DNA of 64,000 bases from Halorhodospira halophila (GTDB taxonomy: Bacteria > Pseudomonadota > Gammaproteobacteria > Nitrococcales > Halorhodospiraceae), in NCBI RefSeq assembly GCF_016653405.1, contig NZ_NHSN01000021.1:1-64000 (forward strand), read 5' to 3'. Position 1 is the stretch's first letter, and each line of letters opens with the position of its first letter. The notes below the pieces were generated by a model. That model worked only from the letters and a program-made list of their open reading frames with translations. It searched no databases and was not told the origin of the DNA. Made by a program: the position numbers and the translations under genes. Of the stretch, positions 8,947-19,117 are shown one piece after another.

Positions 8947-9693
8947 CTATTTTCCGAAGGCCTCAATCCGCAGGCCCGAGTGCTCATCCAGGTGGACGCG
9001 AGCCGGGCGGCCGATCAGATCGGTGGCGATCCGCTCATTGACCTGGTATTCGCCGGCCACGGAGACCAGCTCCGCTTCCAGTCCCTGACAAAAGATACTC
9101 GCCCCGGCGTTGCCTTGCACCCCGGCGAGTGCGCGGCCTCGCAGCGCACCATAGATGTGGATGTCGCCGTCGGCCAGGACCTCGGCCCCCGGTCCCACCG
9201 GACCGAGCACCACTAGACTGCCTCCGCGCGCATAGATCTGCTGCCCGGAGCGCACCGGCGTCTCGATCACCCGTGTGGGCGCGGGCGCGGTAGCCGACGG
9301 GGCAGGTGTGGCCTCGCGCCGCGCAGGCCGTCCAACCGCCTGCCCGCCGGTGTCCCGCTCCTCCTCGGCAGGCAACACCCCCAGCCCGGCGGACTCGAGC
9401 CGCGCCGGATCCACACCGTTACCACGCACCGCCACGGGGGCCGCGCCCAGAGCCCGCATCTCGCGGGTCAGACGCTGCAGATCCAGCGCCCCGCCGTCAA
9501 CCCCATCGAGATCGAGAAGCATAGGCGCCCCGCGCAGCAGGCGGGGCGCCTCCTCGAGCTTTGCGGTCAACTGCCCGATCAGGGCATCGACATCGGTGGT
9601 CAGGACCCGGACCACCGTTAGCGTCGCCATGCGTCCCTTGAGTTCGAAGGCCTCCGACGACGATGCATCCGGGGGTCTTGATGCCATGGTCAC
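8947..9693 (-). CDS. minC: Septum-site determining protein MinC
   Basis: Inhibitor of FtsZ polymerisation that works with MinD. The 248-residue protein has an N-terminal MinC_N domain (about 15-110), an Ala/Pro/Arg-rich linker (about 115-145) and the C-terminal beta-helix domain with SGQQIYARGGSLVVLG and the ADGDIHIYGALRGRALAG motif that binds MinD. It is the first gene of minCDE; htpG ends immediately upstream on the same strand. Confidence 0.95.
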   Translation of the reverse strand: MTMASRPPDASSSEAFELKGRMATLTVVRVLTTDVDALIGQLTAKLEEAPRLLRGAPMLLDLDGVDGGALDLQRLTREMRALGAAPVAVRGNGVDPARLESAGLGVLPAEEERDTGGQAVGRPARREATPAPSATAPAPTRVIETPVRSGQQIYARGGSLVVLGPVGPGAEVLADGDIHIYGALRGRALAGVQGNAGASIFCQGLEAELVSVAGEYQVNERIATDLIGRPARVHLDEHSGLRIEAFGK

Positions 9694-9698
9694 CCTCT

Positions 9699-11600
9699 TC
9701 AGCCGGCCAGCAGGTTGTTGACACGCCGGACATAGGCCGCCGGATCCTCAAGCTGCCCGCCTTCGGCGAGCAGGGACTGCTCGTAGAGGGTCAGGGCCCA
9801 GTCCTCGAAGCGCTGCCCCGATTCTGCCCCCAGCCGCTCGATCACCGAGTGATCCGGGTTGATCTCCAGCGCCGGCTTGCCGGTGGGCAGCTGGTGGCCG
9901 GCAGCCTGCAGCAGACGCTGCATGCCCATGCCAAAGTCATACTCGCCGACCACCAGGCAGGTCGGCGAGTCCGTCAGCCGGTGGCTGACCCGAACCTCGC
10001 TGACCCGCTCCCCCAGGGACGCCTGCAGACGCTGGCACAGCTCTTGGCAGGCCTGCTCCTTCTCCTCGCGAGCCTCCTTGTCGCCCTCCTCACCAAGGGC
10101 CTCCAAGTCCAGCTCACCCTTGGCCACCGAGGCCAGCTGCTTACCATCGTACTCATGCAGGTGGGCCACCAGCCACTCGTCCACCGGATCTGGCAAGAGC
10201 AAGACCTCGATACCGTGGCGCCGGAAGATCTCCAGGTGGGGGCTATTGCGCGCGGCGTTGAAGCTCTCCGCCGTCACGTAGTAGATCTTCTCCTGGCCCT
10301 CCTTCATCCGGGCGACATAGTCGTCCAGGCTCACGTCGGGGGTCTCTTTCTCCTCGTGCGTCGAGGAGAAGCGCAGCAGCCGGGCGATGCGCTCCCGATT
10401 ACCGGGATCTTCGGCAACGCCCTCCTTGAAGACCCGGCCGAAGGCCTGCCAGAACGCGGCGTAATCTTCCGGCTCGTTCTTGGCCATGCGCTCGAGACGG
10501 TCGAGGATACGCTTGACCGAGGCCGAGCGCAGCGAGCTGATCATCGGGTTGTGCTGGAGCATCTCGCGGGAGATGTTCAGCGGCAGGTCATCGGAATCGA
10601 TGACGCCCCGCACGAAACGCAGGTAGCGCGGCAGCAGGTGCTCGGTGTCCTCGGTGATGAACACCCGCCGGACGTAGAGCTTGACCCCGTGCGCGGGCTT
10701 CTGCTCGTAGAGGTCGAACGGCGGCCGCTTGGGAATGTAGAGCAGCGAGACGTAGGACTGCCGCCCCTCGACGTGGTTGTGGATCCAGGTCAGGGGATCG
10801 TCGAAGTCGTGGGCAACGTGCTTGTAGAGTTCGCGGTAGTCCTCGTCCGAGACCTCGCTCTTCGGCCGCATCCAAAGCGCCGAGGCCCGGTTGACGATTT
10901 CCCGGCCTGGCTCCTCCGCCCCTTCGCCGGAGTCGTCGTCCGAGGCCGTGCTCGGCACGGGCATCTCGATCGGCACCGAGATATGATCGGAGTACTTGCG
11001 GATGATCTGCCGCAGGCGCATGCCGTCACAGAATTCCTGTTGCGCCTCGGGCAGATGCAGCACCACGGCCGTCCCCCGTCCGGAGCGCTCGATGGTGTCT
11101 ACCGTGTAGGAGCCCTGGCCGTCGGATACCCAGCGCACGCCCTCGCCCGCGGGCGCGCCGGCCTTGCGGGTGTAGACCTCGACCCGGTCGGCGACCACGA
11201 AGGCCGAGTAGAACCCGACCCCGAACTGCCCGATCAGCTGCGCGTCCTTGTGCTGATCACCGGTGAGCTGCTCGAGAAAACGGCGGGTTCCCGAATGGGC
11301 GATGGTCCCGAGGTTCTCGATCACGTCGTCGCGGCTCATGCCGATGCCGTTGTCCGCCACCGTGATGGTGCGTGCCTCGGAATCGAAGTCGACACGGATC
11401 TTGAGCTCAGGGTCGCCTTCGTAGAGGGCCTCTTGCTGGAGTGCCTCGAAGCGGAGCTTGTCGATGGCATCCGAAGCGTTGGAGATGAGCTCGCGGAGGA
11501 AGACCTCCCGATTCGAGTACACCGAGTGGATCATCAGGCTCAGCAGCTGCTGAACCTCGGCCTGGAATTCGAGGGTCTCGCTCTGCGTACCTGCGCTCAT
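9699..11600 (-). CDS. htpG: Molecular chaperone HtpG (Hsp90)
   Basis: ATP-dependent Hsp90-family chaperone. The 633-residue protein has the GHKL ATPase features: [17 protein letters not shown], the G-rich [12 protein letters not shown] lid segment and GTAVVLHL. Middle and C-terminal dimerisation domains follow, including NVSREML-like LNISREML. I chose the ATG at 11600 ([15 protein letters not shown]), which matches HtpG N-termini; the frame extends 18 codons further without family features. An acidic insertion ([12 protein letters not shown]) fits a halophile proteome. Confidence 0.96.
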   Translation of the reverse strand: MSAGTQSETLEFQAEVQQLLSLMIHSVYSNREVFLRELISNASDAIDKLRFEALQQEALYEGDPELKIRVDFDSEARTITVADNGIGMSRDDVIENLGTIAHSGTRRFLEQLTGDQHKDAQLIGQFGVGFYSAFVVADRVEVYTRKAGAPAGEGVRWVSDGQGSYTVDTIERSGRGTAVVLHLPEAQQEFCDGMRLRQIIRKYSDHISVPIEMPVPSTASDDDSGEGAEEPGREIVNRASALWMRPKSEVSDEDYRELYKHVAHDFDDPLTWIHNHVEGRQSYVSLLYIPKRPPFDLYEQKPAHGVKLYVRRVFITEDTEHLLPRYLRFVRGVIDSDDLPLNISREMLQHNPMISSLRSASVKRILDRLERMAKNEPEDYAAFWQAFGRVFKEGVAEDPGNRERIARLLRFSSTHEEKETPDVSLDDYVARMKEGQEKIYYVTAESFNAARNSPHLEIFRRHGIEVLLLPDPVDEWLVAHLHEYDGKQLASVAKGELDLEALGEEGDKEAREEKEQACQELCQRLQASLGERVSEVRVSHRLTDSPTCLVVGEYDFGMGMQRLLQAAGHQLPTGKPALEINPDHSVIERLGAESGQRFEDWALTLYEQSLLAEGGQLEDPAAYVRRVNNLLAG

Positions 11601-11703
11601 GGGTGGGGTCCCCTCCTCCTCTCGTTGAACACGTGGATCCGCGCGCCGGAGCACGGCGTCGACGGCCTGCGTCGTCCGGATGTGGGACCTTCTGCGCGGC
11701 TTT

Positions 11704-12213
11704 TCAAGGGGACGGACCGCGAGGCGCCGACGCCCGTTGCTCGCGCTCCAGCAACCACGCCTTGAACTGCGTCAAATGGCCCTGTCGGGCACCGGCGTAA
11801 CCACCGCTGCCCCGAAGCCCCACCACCCGGTGGCAGGGGACAAGCAGAGGGAGCGGGTTGGCCCGGCACCCGGCACCGACGGCACGCGGAGAGGTCCCGA
11901 GACGCCGTGCTAGCGCCCCGTAGGAAACCGTCTGCCCCGGCTGCAGCTCGAGCAGGGCGTCACGCAGGCACGCCTGAAACGGGGTAGCGGCCGGCGCCCG
12001 CGGGAGCCGCGCCGGACCGGCGGGGTGCTGCTCCCACGACTCTAGGCAGCGCACCACGCGAAGGGCCTGCGGATCAGCGGTCTCGTCCGGTGCCGGCGCG
12101 AGAGCATTCACCGAGACCGCCACACGGGCCACGCGCCCCTGCGCGTCCAGGAACACCCCCAGCCAGAGGCCACCGAGCCGTGCCACCCCGTGCGGAGCGG
12201 GACCACTGCTCAC
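11704..12213 (-). CDS. ogt: Methylated-DNA--protein-cysteine methyltransferase
   Basis: Suicide repair protein that takes the alkyl group from O6-alkylguanine onto its cysteine. The active-site signature [10 protein letters not shown] is present, with the helix-turn-helix segment [12 protein letters not shown] and the glycine-rich GSGGYAG after the active site. The GTG at 12213 gives 169 residues and starts just after the acetolactate synthase stop; an ATG at 12291 would overlap that gene. Ogt-type rather than Ada-type because no Ada regulatory domain is present. Confidence 0.9.
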   Translation of the reverse strand: MSSGPAPHGVARLGGLWLGVFLDAQGRVARVAVSVNALAPAPDETADPQALRVVRCLESWEQHPAGPARLPRAPAATPFQACLRDALLELQPGQTVSYGALARRLGTSPRAVGAGCRANPLPLLVPCHRVVGLRGSGGYAGARQGHLTQFKAWLLEREQRASAPRGPSP

Positions 12214-12232
12214 GGCCCTCGGCCCGGCTCGC

Positions 12233-14122
12233 TCAGAAGAGGTCCGGAGACTCGCCGTCCTCGAGCTTGGTGCGCGGGCGCAGGGCCACATCCCGGCTCG
12301 GGATGTAATCGCCGGTCACCATCTCCTTGTAGCTGCTGCCCGGCCCAACCATCGGGAACACGCCAGCATCGGGATCGATCATCACCTCAAGGAAGGCCGG
12401 CCCGGGGAACTCGACAAAGGCTCGCAGGGCCTCCTCAAGCTCCGCCTTATCGGCGACCCGGCGGGCGAATTCATAGCCGTCGGCCTCCGCCGCCTTGATG
12501 AAGTCCTTGCGGTGCAGCGACTTGTCCGACCCGGAAAAACGATCGCCGAAGTAGAGCTTCTGCCACTGCCGGACCATACCGTCGCCGACGTTGTTCAGCG
12601 ACAGGATCTTGACCGGCAGGTCGTAGGTCGTGGCCGTCTCCAGCTCGCCAAGGTTCATGCGCAGCGAGCCATCGCCATCGACATCGATGACCATCCGGTC
12701 CGGACGCCCGAGATAGGCGCCAATGGCCGCCGGCAGGCCAAAGCCCATGGTACCCAGGCCGCCAGAGGTCAGCCACTGGCGCGGACCGCGGAAGTCGCAG
12801 TACTGCGCCGCCCACATCTGGTGCTGGCCGACGCCGGTGGCGATGATCGCCTCCCCTGCCGTGAGCTCGTTGAGTTTCTCGAGGACGTAGTGGGGCTGGA
12901 TCAGCGCGCTGTCGCGATCGTAGTTCATCGGATGGCGCTCGCGCAGACCGCGGACGTGCTCGAGCCAGGCGTCGAAGCGAGGCTCGAACCCCATGGATTC
13001 CCCATAGCGCAGCAGCTGGCGCAGGCTACGCCCGGCCTCGCCGACGTGCGCCCAGTCAACCCCCTTGACCTTGCCGATCTCGGCGGCATCGATATCGATG
13101 TGGGCGATCTGCTCGGCGAGCGGCGCGAACTCCTCCACCTTGCCGGCCACACGGTCATCGAAGCGCGCGCCGACCGCGATGAGGAAATCGCAGTCCTCGA
13201 CGGCGTAATTGGCGTAGGCCGTCCCGTGCATGCCGAGCATGCCCAGATAGAGATCGTCGGTGGTATCCATCGCGCCCAGCCCCATCAGGGTGCTGACCAC
13301 CGGGATCCCGAACGTTTGTGCGAAGTCGCGCAGCTCCTGATGGGCCTCACCGTTGACCACGCCGCCGCCGACGTAGAGCAGCGGCCGCCGGGAGTGCTCG
13401 AGCATCTCCATGAAGGCGCGGCACTTGCGGTCCGAGAGCTTGGCCGAGCGCAGGGACTCCATGCGCTGACGATAACCGCGCACCTCCAGAACCCCTTCGC
13501 CCCGGAACTCGCCGATCCAGTTCTGCATATTCTTGGGCACATCGACTACGACCGGACCGGGACGTCCGGAGCGGGCCACCTCGAAGGCGGTGCGCACCGT
13601 GGCCTCGAGCTGCTCCGGGTCGGTGACCAGGAAGACGTGCTTGGCACAACTGCCCATGATGTTGACGATGGGCGCCTCCTGGAAGGCATCGGTCCCCATG
13701 GCGTGGGTCGGCACCTGGCCGGTGATCGCCACGACCGGCACCGAGTCGGCCATGCAGTCGCGAATCGGGGTCACCGTGTTCGTCGCCCCAGGGCCCGAGG
13801 TCACCAGGAAGCAGCCCACCTTACCGGTGGCGCGCGCATAGCCGGCCGCCATGAACCCCGCACCCTGCTCGTTGGCGGGGACGATCAGCCGAATGGGGTC
13901 CTCCTCTTCGCCGGCCTGTTGCTCCTTCCGGCGGCGCTCGTTGTACTTGAAGATGGCGTCGTAAGTGGGAAGGATCGCGCCGCCGCTGTAGCCGAAGAGC
14001 GTATCCACCCCCTCCTGCGCCAGGACCTCTACAATGATTTCACCGCCGCTCATGGTCTTGCCGGCAAGCGGATGGCGGGTTGCGTCGGTCTCTGCCTGGG
14101 GGTTGACGATTGCGGTATCCAT
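12233..14122 (-). CDS. ilvB: Acetolactate synthase large subunit (ThDP enzyme)
   Basis: Condenses two pyruvates to acetolactate, or pyruvate with 2-oxobutyrate, in branched-chain amino-acid synthesis. The 629-residue protein has an N-terminal ThDP pyrimidine domain (YSGGAILP, NEQGAGFMA), a central domain and the C-terminal ThDP-Mg motif GDGSLRMN...NNVGDG. VGQHQMWAAQY and MVRQWQ are acetolactate-synthase signatures. The NNVGDGMVRQWQ segment differs from common IlvB/IlvI and suggests a divergent lineage. No regulatory small subunit (IlvN/IlvH) lies next to it, which is unusual. Confidence 0.87.
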   Translation of the reverse strand: MDTAIVNPQAETDATRHPLAGKTMSGGEIIVEVLAQEGVDTLFGYSGGAILPTYDAIFKYNERRRKEQQAGEEEDPIRLIVPANEQGAGFMAAGYARATGKVGCFLVTSGPGATNTVTPIRDCMADSVPVVAITGQVPTHAMGTDAFQEAPIVNIMGSCAKHVFLVTDPEQLEATVRTAFEVARSGRPGPVVVDVPKNMQNWIGEFRGEGVLEVRGYRQRMESLRSAKLSDRKCRAFMEMLEHSRRPLLYVGGGVVNGEAHQELRDFAQTFGIPVVSTLMGLGAMDTTDDLYLGMLGMHGTAYANYAVEDCDFLIAVGARFDDRVAGKVEEFAPLAEQIAHIDIDAAEIGKVKGVDWAHVGEAGRSLRQLLRYGESMGFEPRFDAWLEHVRGLRERHPMNYDRDSALIQPHYVLEKLNELTAGEAIIATGVGQHQMWAAQYCDFRGPRQWLTSGGLGTMGFGLPAAIGAYLGRPDRMVIDVDGDGSLRMNLGELETATTYDLPVKILSLNNVGDGMVRQWQKLYFGDRFSGSDKSLHRKDFIKAAEADGYEFARRVADKAELEEALRAFVEFPGPAFLEVMIDPDAGVFPMVGPGSSYKEMVTGDYIPSRDVALRPRTKLEDGESPDLF

Positions 14123-14300
14123 TTTCCTCACGGCTCTTCGGCCTCTCGATTGCTCCACGAACACTGCAAGCGGGCGCGCCGGGCGACGCGACCGCCGCGG
14201 GGTACGTACACCGGTGGACCGGACATCCTACGCCGCCACCTGCCTGTTCAGCAAGGATACTCTGCCCCGGAAACGCCGCCCGGCACCGCGAACGAGGCGA

Positions 14301-14705
14301 TCACTCCGGGGCGGCTTCCTCATCGAGCTGCAGTGCCACCGAGTTAATGCAATAACGCAGCTGGGTCGGTGGCGGACCATCGGCGAAGACGTGCCCCAGG
14401 TGAGCGTCACAGGTCGCGCACAGGACTTCTTCTCGGACCATGCCGAGGGAACGGTCTTCCCGGATCACGATCTGGTCATCGTCGACCGGTGCCCAGAAGC
14501 TGGGCCACCCGGTACCGGACTCGAACTTGGTGCGCGAGGAGAACAGCGCTGAGTTACAGCACACGCACCGATACACCCCGGACCGATCACAGTGGTAATA
14601 GGCCCCGCTGAACGGTGTTTCGGTGCTGCCCCGCCTGGTCACCGCAAACTGCTCCGGCGTCAGCAGTTCCCGCCACTCCGCCTCGCTCTTGTCGATCTTG
14701 GCCAC
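14301..14705 (-). CDS. msrB: Peptide-methionine (R)-S-oxide reductase
   Basis: Repairs the R-sulfoxide of methionine in proteins. At 134 residues it is a standard stand-alone MsrB. The zinc cysteine pairs (CVCC and CATC), the GTGWPSFW motif and the catalytic Cys in [11 protein letters not shown] are all visible. Single gene, divergent from the hydrolase at 14863. Confidence 0.95.
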   Translation of the reverse strand: MAKIDKSEAEWRELLTPEQFAVTRRGSTETPFSGAYYHCDRSGVYRCVCCNSALFSSRTKFESGTGWPSFWAPVDDDQIVIREDRSLGMVREEVLCATCDAHLGHVFADGPPPTQLRYCINSVALQLDEEAAPE

Positions 14706-14862
14706 ACGTCACCCCTTCGATCTACCGCCGTGCCCGGACCCGGACGGGCTACACCGTCCCATCCACTTCCCTTCAACATAACGGGGGATGGCGCCGCCGA
14801 CCACCCAGGTGCCATCCACCGGCCACGGCGCTATATTGAGAGGATGACATCCGCACGGGAGC

Positions 14863-16911
14863 ATGTACCCCATGGCAGCCAGAGCGGTCCATGAACTACC
14901 CAACGAAGTCGAGGTCGTCGAGCACCAGTGGATCACCATGCGCGACGGCACCCGTCTTTCGGCGCGCATCTGGAAGCCCGCCGGAGCGGAGCGGAACCCG
15001 GTCCCGGCGGTGCTCGAATTCATTCCCTACCGCAAGCGCGATATCAAGCGCATGCGCGACACGCAGATCCACCACTACTTCGCGGCCCACGGCCACGCCG
15101 GGGTGCGGGTCGACCTGCGTGGCAGCGGGGACTCCGAAGGGGTCCTGACCGACGAGTACCTGCTGCAGGAGCAGGAGGATGCCGAGGACATCCTGCGCTG
15201 GCTCGCCGAGCAGCCCTGGTGTACCGGGGACGTGGGGATGATGGGCATCTCCTGGGGGGGCTTCAACGCCCTTCAGGTGGCCGCCCGCAGGCCGCCGCAG
15301 CTCAAGGCCGTGATCGCCGTCGCAGCCACGGATGATCGCTACGCCGACGACGTCCACTACAAGGGCGGCTGCCTGCTCAACGACAACCTGTCGTGGGCAT
15401 CGGTGATGTTCGCCTTCAACTCCATGCCACCCGATCCGAAGATTGTCGGCGACCGCTGGCGGGAGATGTGGATGCAACGCTTGGAAGACAGCGGACTATG
15501 GGTCAAGCGGTGGATGAGTCACCCGCAGCGCGACGACTACTGGCGCCACGGCTCGGTCTGCGAGGATTACAGCGCCATCCAAGTCCCGGTGATGATCGTC
15601 TCCGGCTGGGCGGACGGCTACCCGAATCCGGTCTTCCGCCTGGTCGAAAACCTGCAGGCTCCTTGCAAGGGCCTGGTCGGCCCCTGGAGCCATATCTATC
15701 CCCATATGGGGCTGCCAGGCCCCCAGATCGGCTTCCTTCAGGAGGCACTGCGCTGGTGGGATCAGTGGCTCCGTGGCGAGGAGCGGGGCCTTCTGGAGGA
15801 GCCGCGCCTGCGGGTCTGGATGCAGGACAGCGTGCGCCCGCGCACCCAGTACGCCAGCCGCCCTGGCCGCTGGGTGGCCGAGCCGAGCTGGCCGTCGCCG
15901 AACATCGACTGGACCCGGCTGCAACTGTCACCGCGGCACATGCAGTGGCCCGGTGAACCTCCGCCGGAGACCGACGCGGGCAAACCTGTGGCCATCCAGT
16001 CGCCACTCTCCCTGGGGCTGTTCGGCGGCAAGTGGTGTTCCTACAACAACGGCCCCGACCTGCCCTACGACCAGCGCGAGGAGGACGGTGGCGCCCTGAT
16101 CTTCGACACGCAGCCCCTGGAGGAGGCGGTGGAGATCCTCGGCGCCCCCGTCGTGGAGCTGGATCTTGAATCCAGCAGGCCAGTGGCGCAGATCGCCGTG
16201 CGCCTCTCCGACGAGGCCCCGGACGGCAAGGCGACCCGCGTCACCTACGGCGTGTTAAACCTCTGCCACCGCAACGGCCACGACCAGCCCGCCTACCTGG
16301 AGCCGGGCAGCCGTGAACGCATCCGGGTCCCCCTGGACCACATCGCCCAGTCATTCCCCCGGGGCCACCGCATCCGACTCGCTGTATCCACTTCCTACTG
16401 GCCCCTGGCCTGGCCGCCACCGCAGCCGGTGCGTCTGACCCTCTATCCGGAGGGCTGTCACCTTGATCTACCGGTGCGCCCGCCCCGGGAGGAGGACCGG
16501 GGGCTGCCCGCGTTCGATGAGGCCGAGGCGGCGCCACCCCCGGCATCGACGGCCCTGGAGCACGGCCACGGCAATTGGATCGTTTCGCGCGACCTGGCAC
16601 GGGATGAGTCGACCCTACACGTGATCGAGGACGATGGCCGCGCTTACCTGGAGGACGTGGACCTGGAGGTCGAACGCTCCGCGGACGAGTGGTATCGGGC
16701 ACGCGGCGACGACTTCACCTCCCTGAGCGGCGAGGTCATCCACCGCCGACGGCTACGCCGCGGTGACTGGTCGATCTACACCGAGACCCGCACCCTGCTC
16801 ACCTGCGACGAGGGCCACTTCCGAATCCACGCCACCCTAGATGCCTACGAGAACGGGCTGCGCGTCTTCGCCAAGACCTGGGATGAGCGGGTGCCGCGCG
16901 CTTTCCTCTGA
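14863..16911 (+). CDS. CocE/NonD-family hydrolase
   Basis: A 682-residue alpha/beta hydrolase of the X-Pro dipeptidyl peptidase S15 / cocaine esterase family. The N-terminal peptidase S15 domain holds the nucleophile in MGISWGG (about residue 130) and the RDGTRLSARIWKP start segment. A C-terminal galactose-binding-like jelly-roll domain follows (RIRLAVSTSYWPLAWP). The protein lacks a signal peptide, so it is probably cytoplasmic. Substrate unknown. A second ATG three codons in (MAARAVHE) is an equally good start. Confidence 0.83.
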   Translation: MYPMAARAVHELPNEVEVVEHQWITMRDGTRLSARIWKPAGAERNPVPAVLEFIPYRKRDIKRMRDTQIHHYFAAHGHAGVRVDLRGSGDSEGVLTDEYLLQEQEDAEDILRWLAEQPWCTGDVGMMGISWGGFNALQVAARRPPQLKAVIAVAATDDRYADDVHYKGGCLLNDNLSWASVMFAFNSMPPDPKIVGDRWREMWMQRLEDSGLWVKRWMSHPQRDDYWRHGSVCEDYSAIQVPVMIVSGWADGYPNPVFRLVENLQAPCKGLVGPWSHIYPHMGLPGPQIGFLQEALRWWDQWLRGEERGLLEEPRLRVWMQDSVRPRTQYASRPGRWVAEPSWPSPNIDWTRLQLSPRHMQWPGEPPPETDAGKPVAIQSPLSLGLFGGKWCSYNNGPDLPYDQREEDGGALIFDTQPLEEAVEILGAPVVELDLESSRPVAQIAVRLSDEAPDGKATRVTYGVLNLCHRNGHDQPAYLEPGSRERIRVPLDHIAQSFPRGHRIRLAVSTSYWPLAWPPPQPVRLTLYPEGCHLDLPVRPPREEDRGLPAFDEAEAAPPPASTALEHGHGNWIVSRDLARDESTLHVIEDDGRAYLEDVDLEVERSADEWYRARGDDFTSLSGEVIHRRRLRRGDWSIYTETRTLLTCDEGHFRIHATLDAYENGLRVFAKTWDERVPRAFL

Positions 16912-16929
16912 ACCGCGGCACGCGGCGAT

Positions 16930-17682
16930 TCAGACCTGCTCGGTCGCCGCCCCGACCAGCGCCGGCAGGATCTCGCCGGCGCTGCCGCGCAGGCTCCAGT
17001 CCGCCACCGGGGTCAGCGGTGTGGGCTCCCGGTTGACCTCCAGGACCGGGATATCCCGCTCCAGCGCTTCGAGCGGCAGGGAAGCAGCCGGCTGGACCAG
17101 TGAGGAGGTGCCAACGGAGAGGACCAGGTCGGCCTCCCGGACCGCAGTCACCGCAGCCTCGACGGCACCGGACGGCAGGGCCTCGCCGAACCAGACCACA
17201 TCCGGACGCAGCAGATCGCCACTGTGCGGACACCGCGGCAACTCCGGGGCATCCGAAGCGCCGGCTACCGCACCCTCGAAGACACGGTCGCGGTGGATAT
17301 TGCCGTGCAGCTCGATGATGTCGTGGCTCCCGGCGCGCTGGTGTAGGCCATCAACGTTCTGGGTGATTACGCGCAGGCCGCCAAGTTGCCGCTCCCAGTC
17401 GGCCAAGGCGCGGTGCCCGGCATTGGGCTCGGCCTGTTCGGCCAGGCGCCGGCGCTGCGCGTACCAGGCCCACACCCGGCGGGGGTTGCGCCGGAAGGCT
17501 TCCGGTGTAGCCAGCTCCTCGGGGTCGAAACGCTCCCAGAAGCCGCTCTGCGCATCCCGGAACGTCGGCACACCACTCTCGGCCGAGATCCCGGCGCCGG
17601 TCAGCGCCACCACCCGGGCGGCCCGATGAAGCACCCGCCTGAGCCCCTCTTCGATGTGCGTCACTTGCAATCTCCTCGCCAC
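16930..17682 (-). CDS. cobB: Sir2-family NAD-dependent protein deacylase
   Basis: Removes acyl groups from lysines using NAD. The 250-residue protein shows GAGISAESGVPTFR, the catalytic QNVDGLHQRAG, LHGN and GTSS motifs. WAWYAQRRR carries the Tyr-x-x-Arg pair that SIRT5/CobB-type enzymes use for succinyl or malonyl lysine. Of the usual four zinc cysteines only one remains (RCPHSG); the first CxxC is missing, so the zinc ribbon may be absent. CobB-like is the best call. Confidence 0.85.
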   Translation of the reverse strand: MARRLQVTHIEEGLRRVLHRAARVVALTGAGISAESGVPTFRDAQSGFWERFDPEELATPEAFRRNPRRVWAWYAQRRRLAEQAEPNAGHRALADWERQLGGLRVITQNVDGLHQRAGSHDIIELHGNIHRDRVFEGAVAGASDAPELPRCPHSGDLLRPDVVWFGEALPSGAVEAAVTAVREADLVLSVGTSSLVQPAASLPLEALERDIPVLEVNREPTPLTPVADWSLRGSAGEILPALVGAATEQV

Positions 17683-17800
17683 CAGTCAGGGAAACGCGCG
17701 GAAGCGTTTTAGTCTGCGATGAGCCCGCGGATTCGGCAAGGGCTCACGGTGTCCACCACGGCCGGGGCCGGATCCCCTACAATGACGCGCTCACCCCGGA

Positions 17801-19027
17801 ATGGTAGATGCTATGAGCGAGATCATCCTGATCAACGTGTCCGGCGAGGATCAGCCGGGACTGACCTCTTCCCTGATGGGCATCCTGGCCGAGTACGATG
17901 TCGACATCCTCGACATCGGGCAGGCGATGATCCACGACACCCTGTCGCTCGGCATTCTCATCGAGGTACCGGAGCAGAAGGACGTCTCCCCGGTGCTCAA
18001 GGACGTGCTGTTCCACCTCCACGATGCGGGGATGCAGGTGCGTTTCACCCCGGTGGCACAGGAGCAGTACGAGCACTGGGTGCGTGGCGCCGGCAAGCCG
18101 CGGCACATCATCACCCTGCTCGGCCGAAGCGTGAGCGCCGCGCAGATTGCCCGCATCTCCAGCGTCGTCACCGCCCAAGGGTTGAATATCGAGGACATCG
18201 TGCGACTCTCTGGCCGTCGCCCGCTGCATCTGGAGGGTCGACGCTCAAGAGCCTGTGTGGAGCTGACGGTGCGGGGCCAGCCCGTCGACACCGACGCCAT
18301 GAAGCGCGACTTCATGGAGATCTCCCAGCAGCTCGGGATCGACATCAGCTTCCAGGAAGACAATCTGTACCGGCGCAACCGTCGCATGGTCGCCTTCGAC
18401 ATGGACTCCACGCTCATTCAGCAGGAGGTCATCGACGAAATGGCCAAGGCGGCCGGCGTCGGCGAGGAGTGCGCGCGAGTCACCGAGCAGGCCATGCGCG
18501 GCGAGATCGACTTCCGCGAGAGCCTGCGCCAGCGCGTCCGCCTCCTGGAGGGACTGCCCGAAGAGACCCTGGAAGAGGTCGCCCGGAGCCTGACGCTAAC
18601 CGAGGGCGCCGAGCGGCTGATGCGTACGCTGAAGGCCTTCGGCTACGTCACCGCGATTATCTCCGGTGGCTTCACCTACTTCGGGCGCCATCTGCAGAAA
18701 CACCTGGGCATCGACTACGTCTACGCCAACGACCTGGAGATTGTCGACGGTCGACTGACCGGGCGGGTCCAGGGCGAGATCGTCGATGGCCCGCGCAAGG
18801 CCGAGCTGCTGCGCCACATCGCGGAGCAGGAGGGCCTGGCCCTGGAACAGGTAATCGCCGTCGGGGACGGCGCCAACGACCTGCCCATGCTGCGCCTGGC
18901 CGGGCTCGGTATCGCCTTCCACGCCAAGCCGGTGGTCCAGGAGAGCGCGCGGCAATCGATCTCCACCCTGGGCCTGGACGGGACCCTGTATTTGATGGGC
19001 ATCAAGGACACCGACACCCCGGCCTGA
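17801..19027 (+). CDS. serB: Phosphoserine phosphatase with N-terminal ACT region
   Basis: Last step of serine biosynthesis. The 408-residue protein has an N-terminal ACT-like region (about residues 5-180, two repeats beginning IILINVSGEDQPGL and HIITLLGRSVSAAQI), followed by the HAD phosphatase domain with FDMDSTLIQ (nucleophile Asp), the SGGFTYF motif II and GDGANDLPML. This long form is common in Pseudomonas-like SerB; enteric SerB is shorter. A second start at 17813 (MSEIILINV) is also plausible. TACAAT at 17778 could be a -10 box. Confidence 0.95.
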   Translation: MVDAMSEIILINVSGEDQPGLTSSLMGILAEYDVDILDIGQAMIHDTLSLGILIEVPEQKDVSPVLKDVLFHLHDAGMQVRFTPVAQEQYEHWVRGAGKPRHIITLLGRSVSAAQIARISSVVTAQGLNIEDIVRLSGRRPLHLEGRRSRACVELTVRGQPVDTDAMKRDFMEISQQLGIDISFQEDNLYRRNRRMVAFDMDSTLIQQEVIDEMAKAAGVGEECARVTEQAMRGEIDFRESLRQRVRLLEGLPEETLEEVARSLTLTEGAERLMRTLKAFGYVTAIISGGFTYFGRHLQKHLGIDYVYANDLEIVDGRLTGRVQGEIVDGPRKAELLRHIAEQEGLALEQVIAVGDGANDLPMLRLAGLGIAFHAKPVVQESARQSISTLGLDGTLYLMGIKDTDTPA

Positions 19028-19117
19028 CGCGGCCGGGATAAGGGCGCCTTCCGCCAGGGGCTTGCCCGGGGCTATAGTGGCGTCGGTCCCGCTAGCCCGA
19101 TCGCCGACGACAGCCCC

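Noticed and set aside
9663-11765. 700-codon open frame antisense to htpG
   Set aside because: The minus strand encodes an unmistakable Hsp90. The antisense translation is Leu/Val/His-rich with no family pattern.
12512-14347. 611-codon open frame antisense to the acetolactate synthase
   Set aside because: Shadow of a conserved ThDP enzyme; no independent signal.
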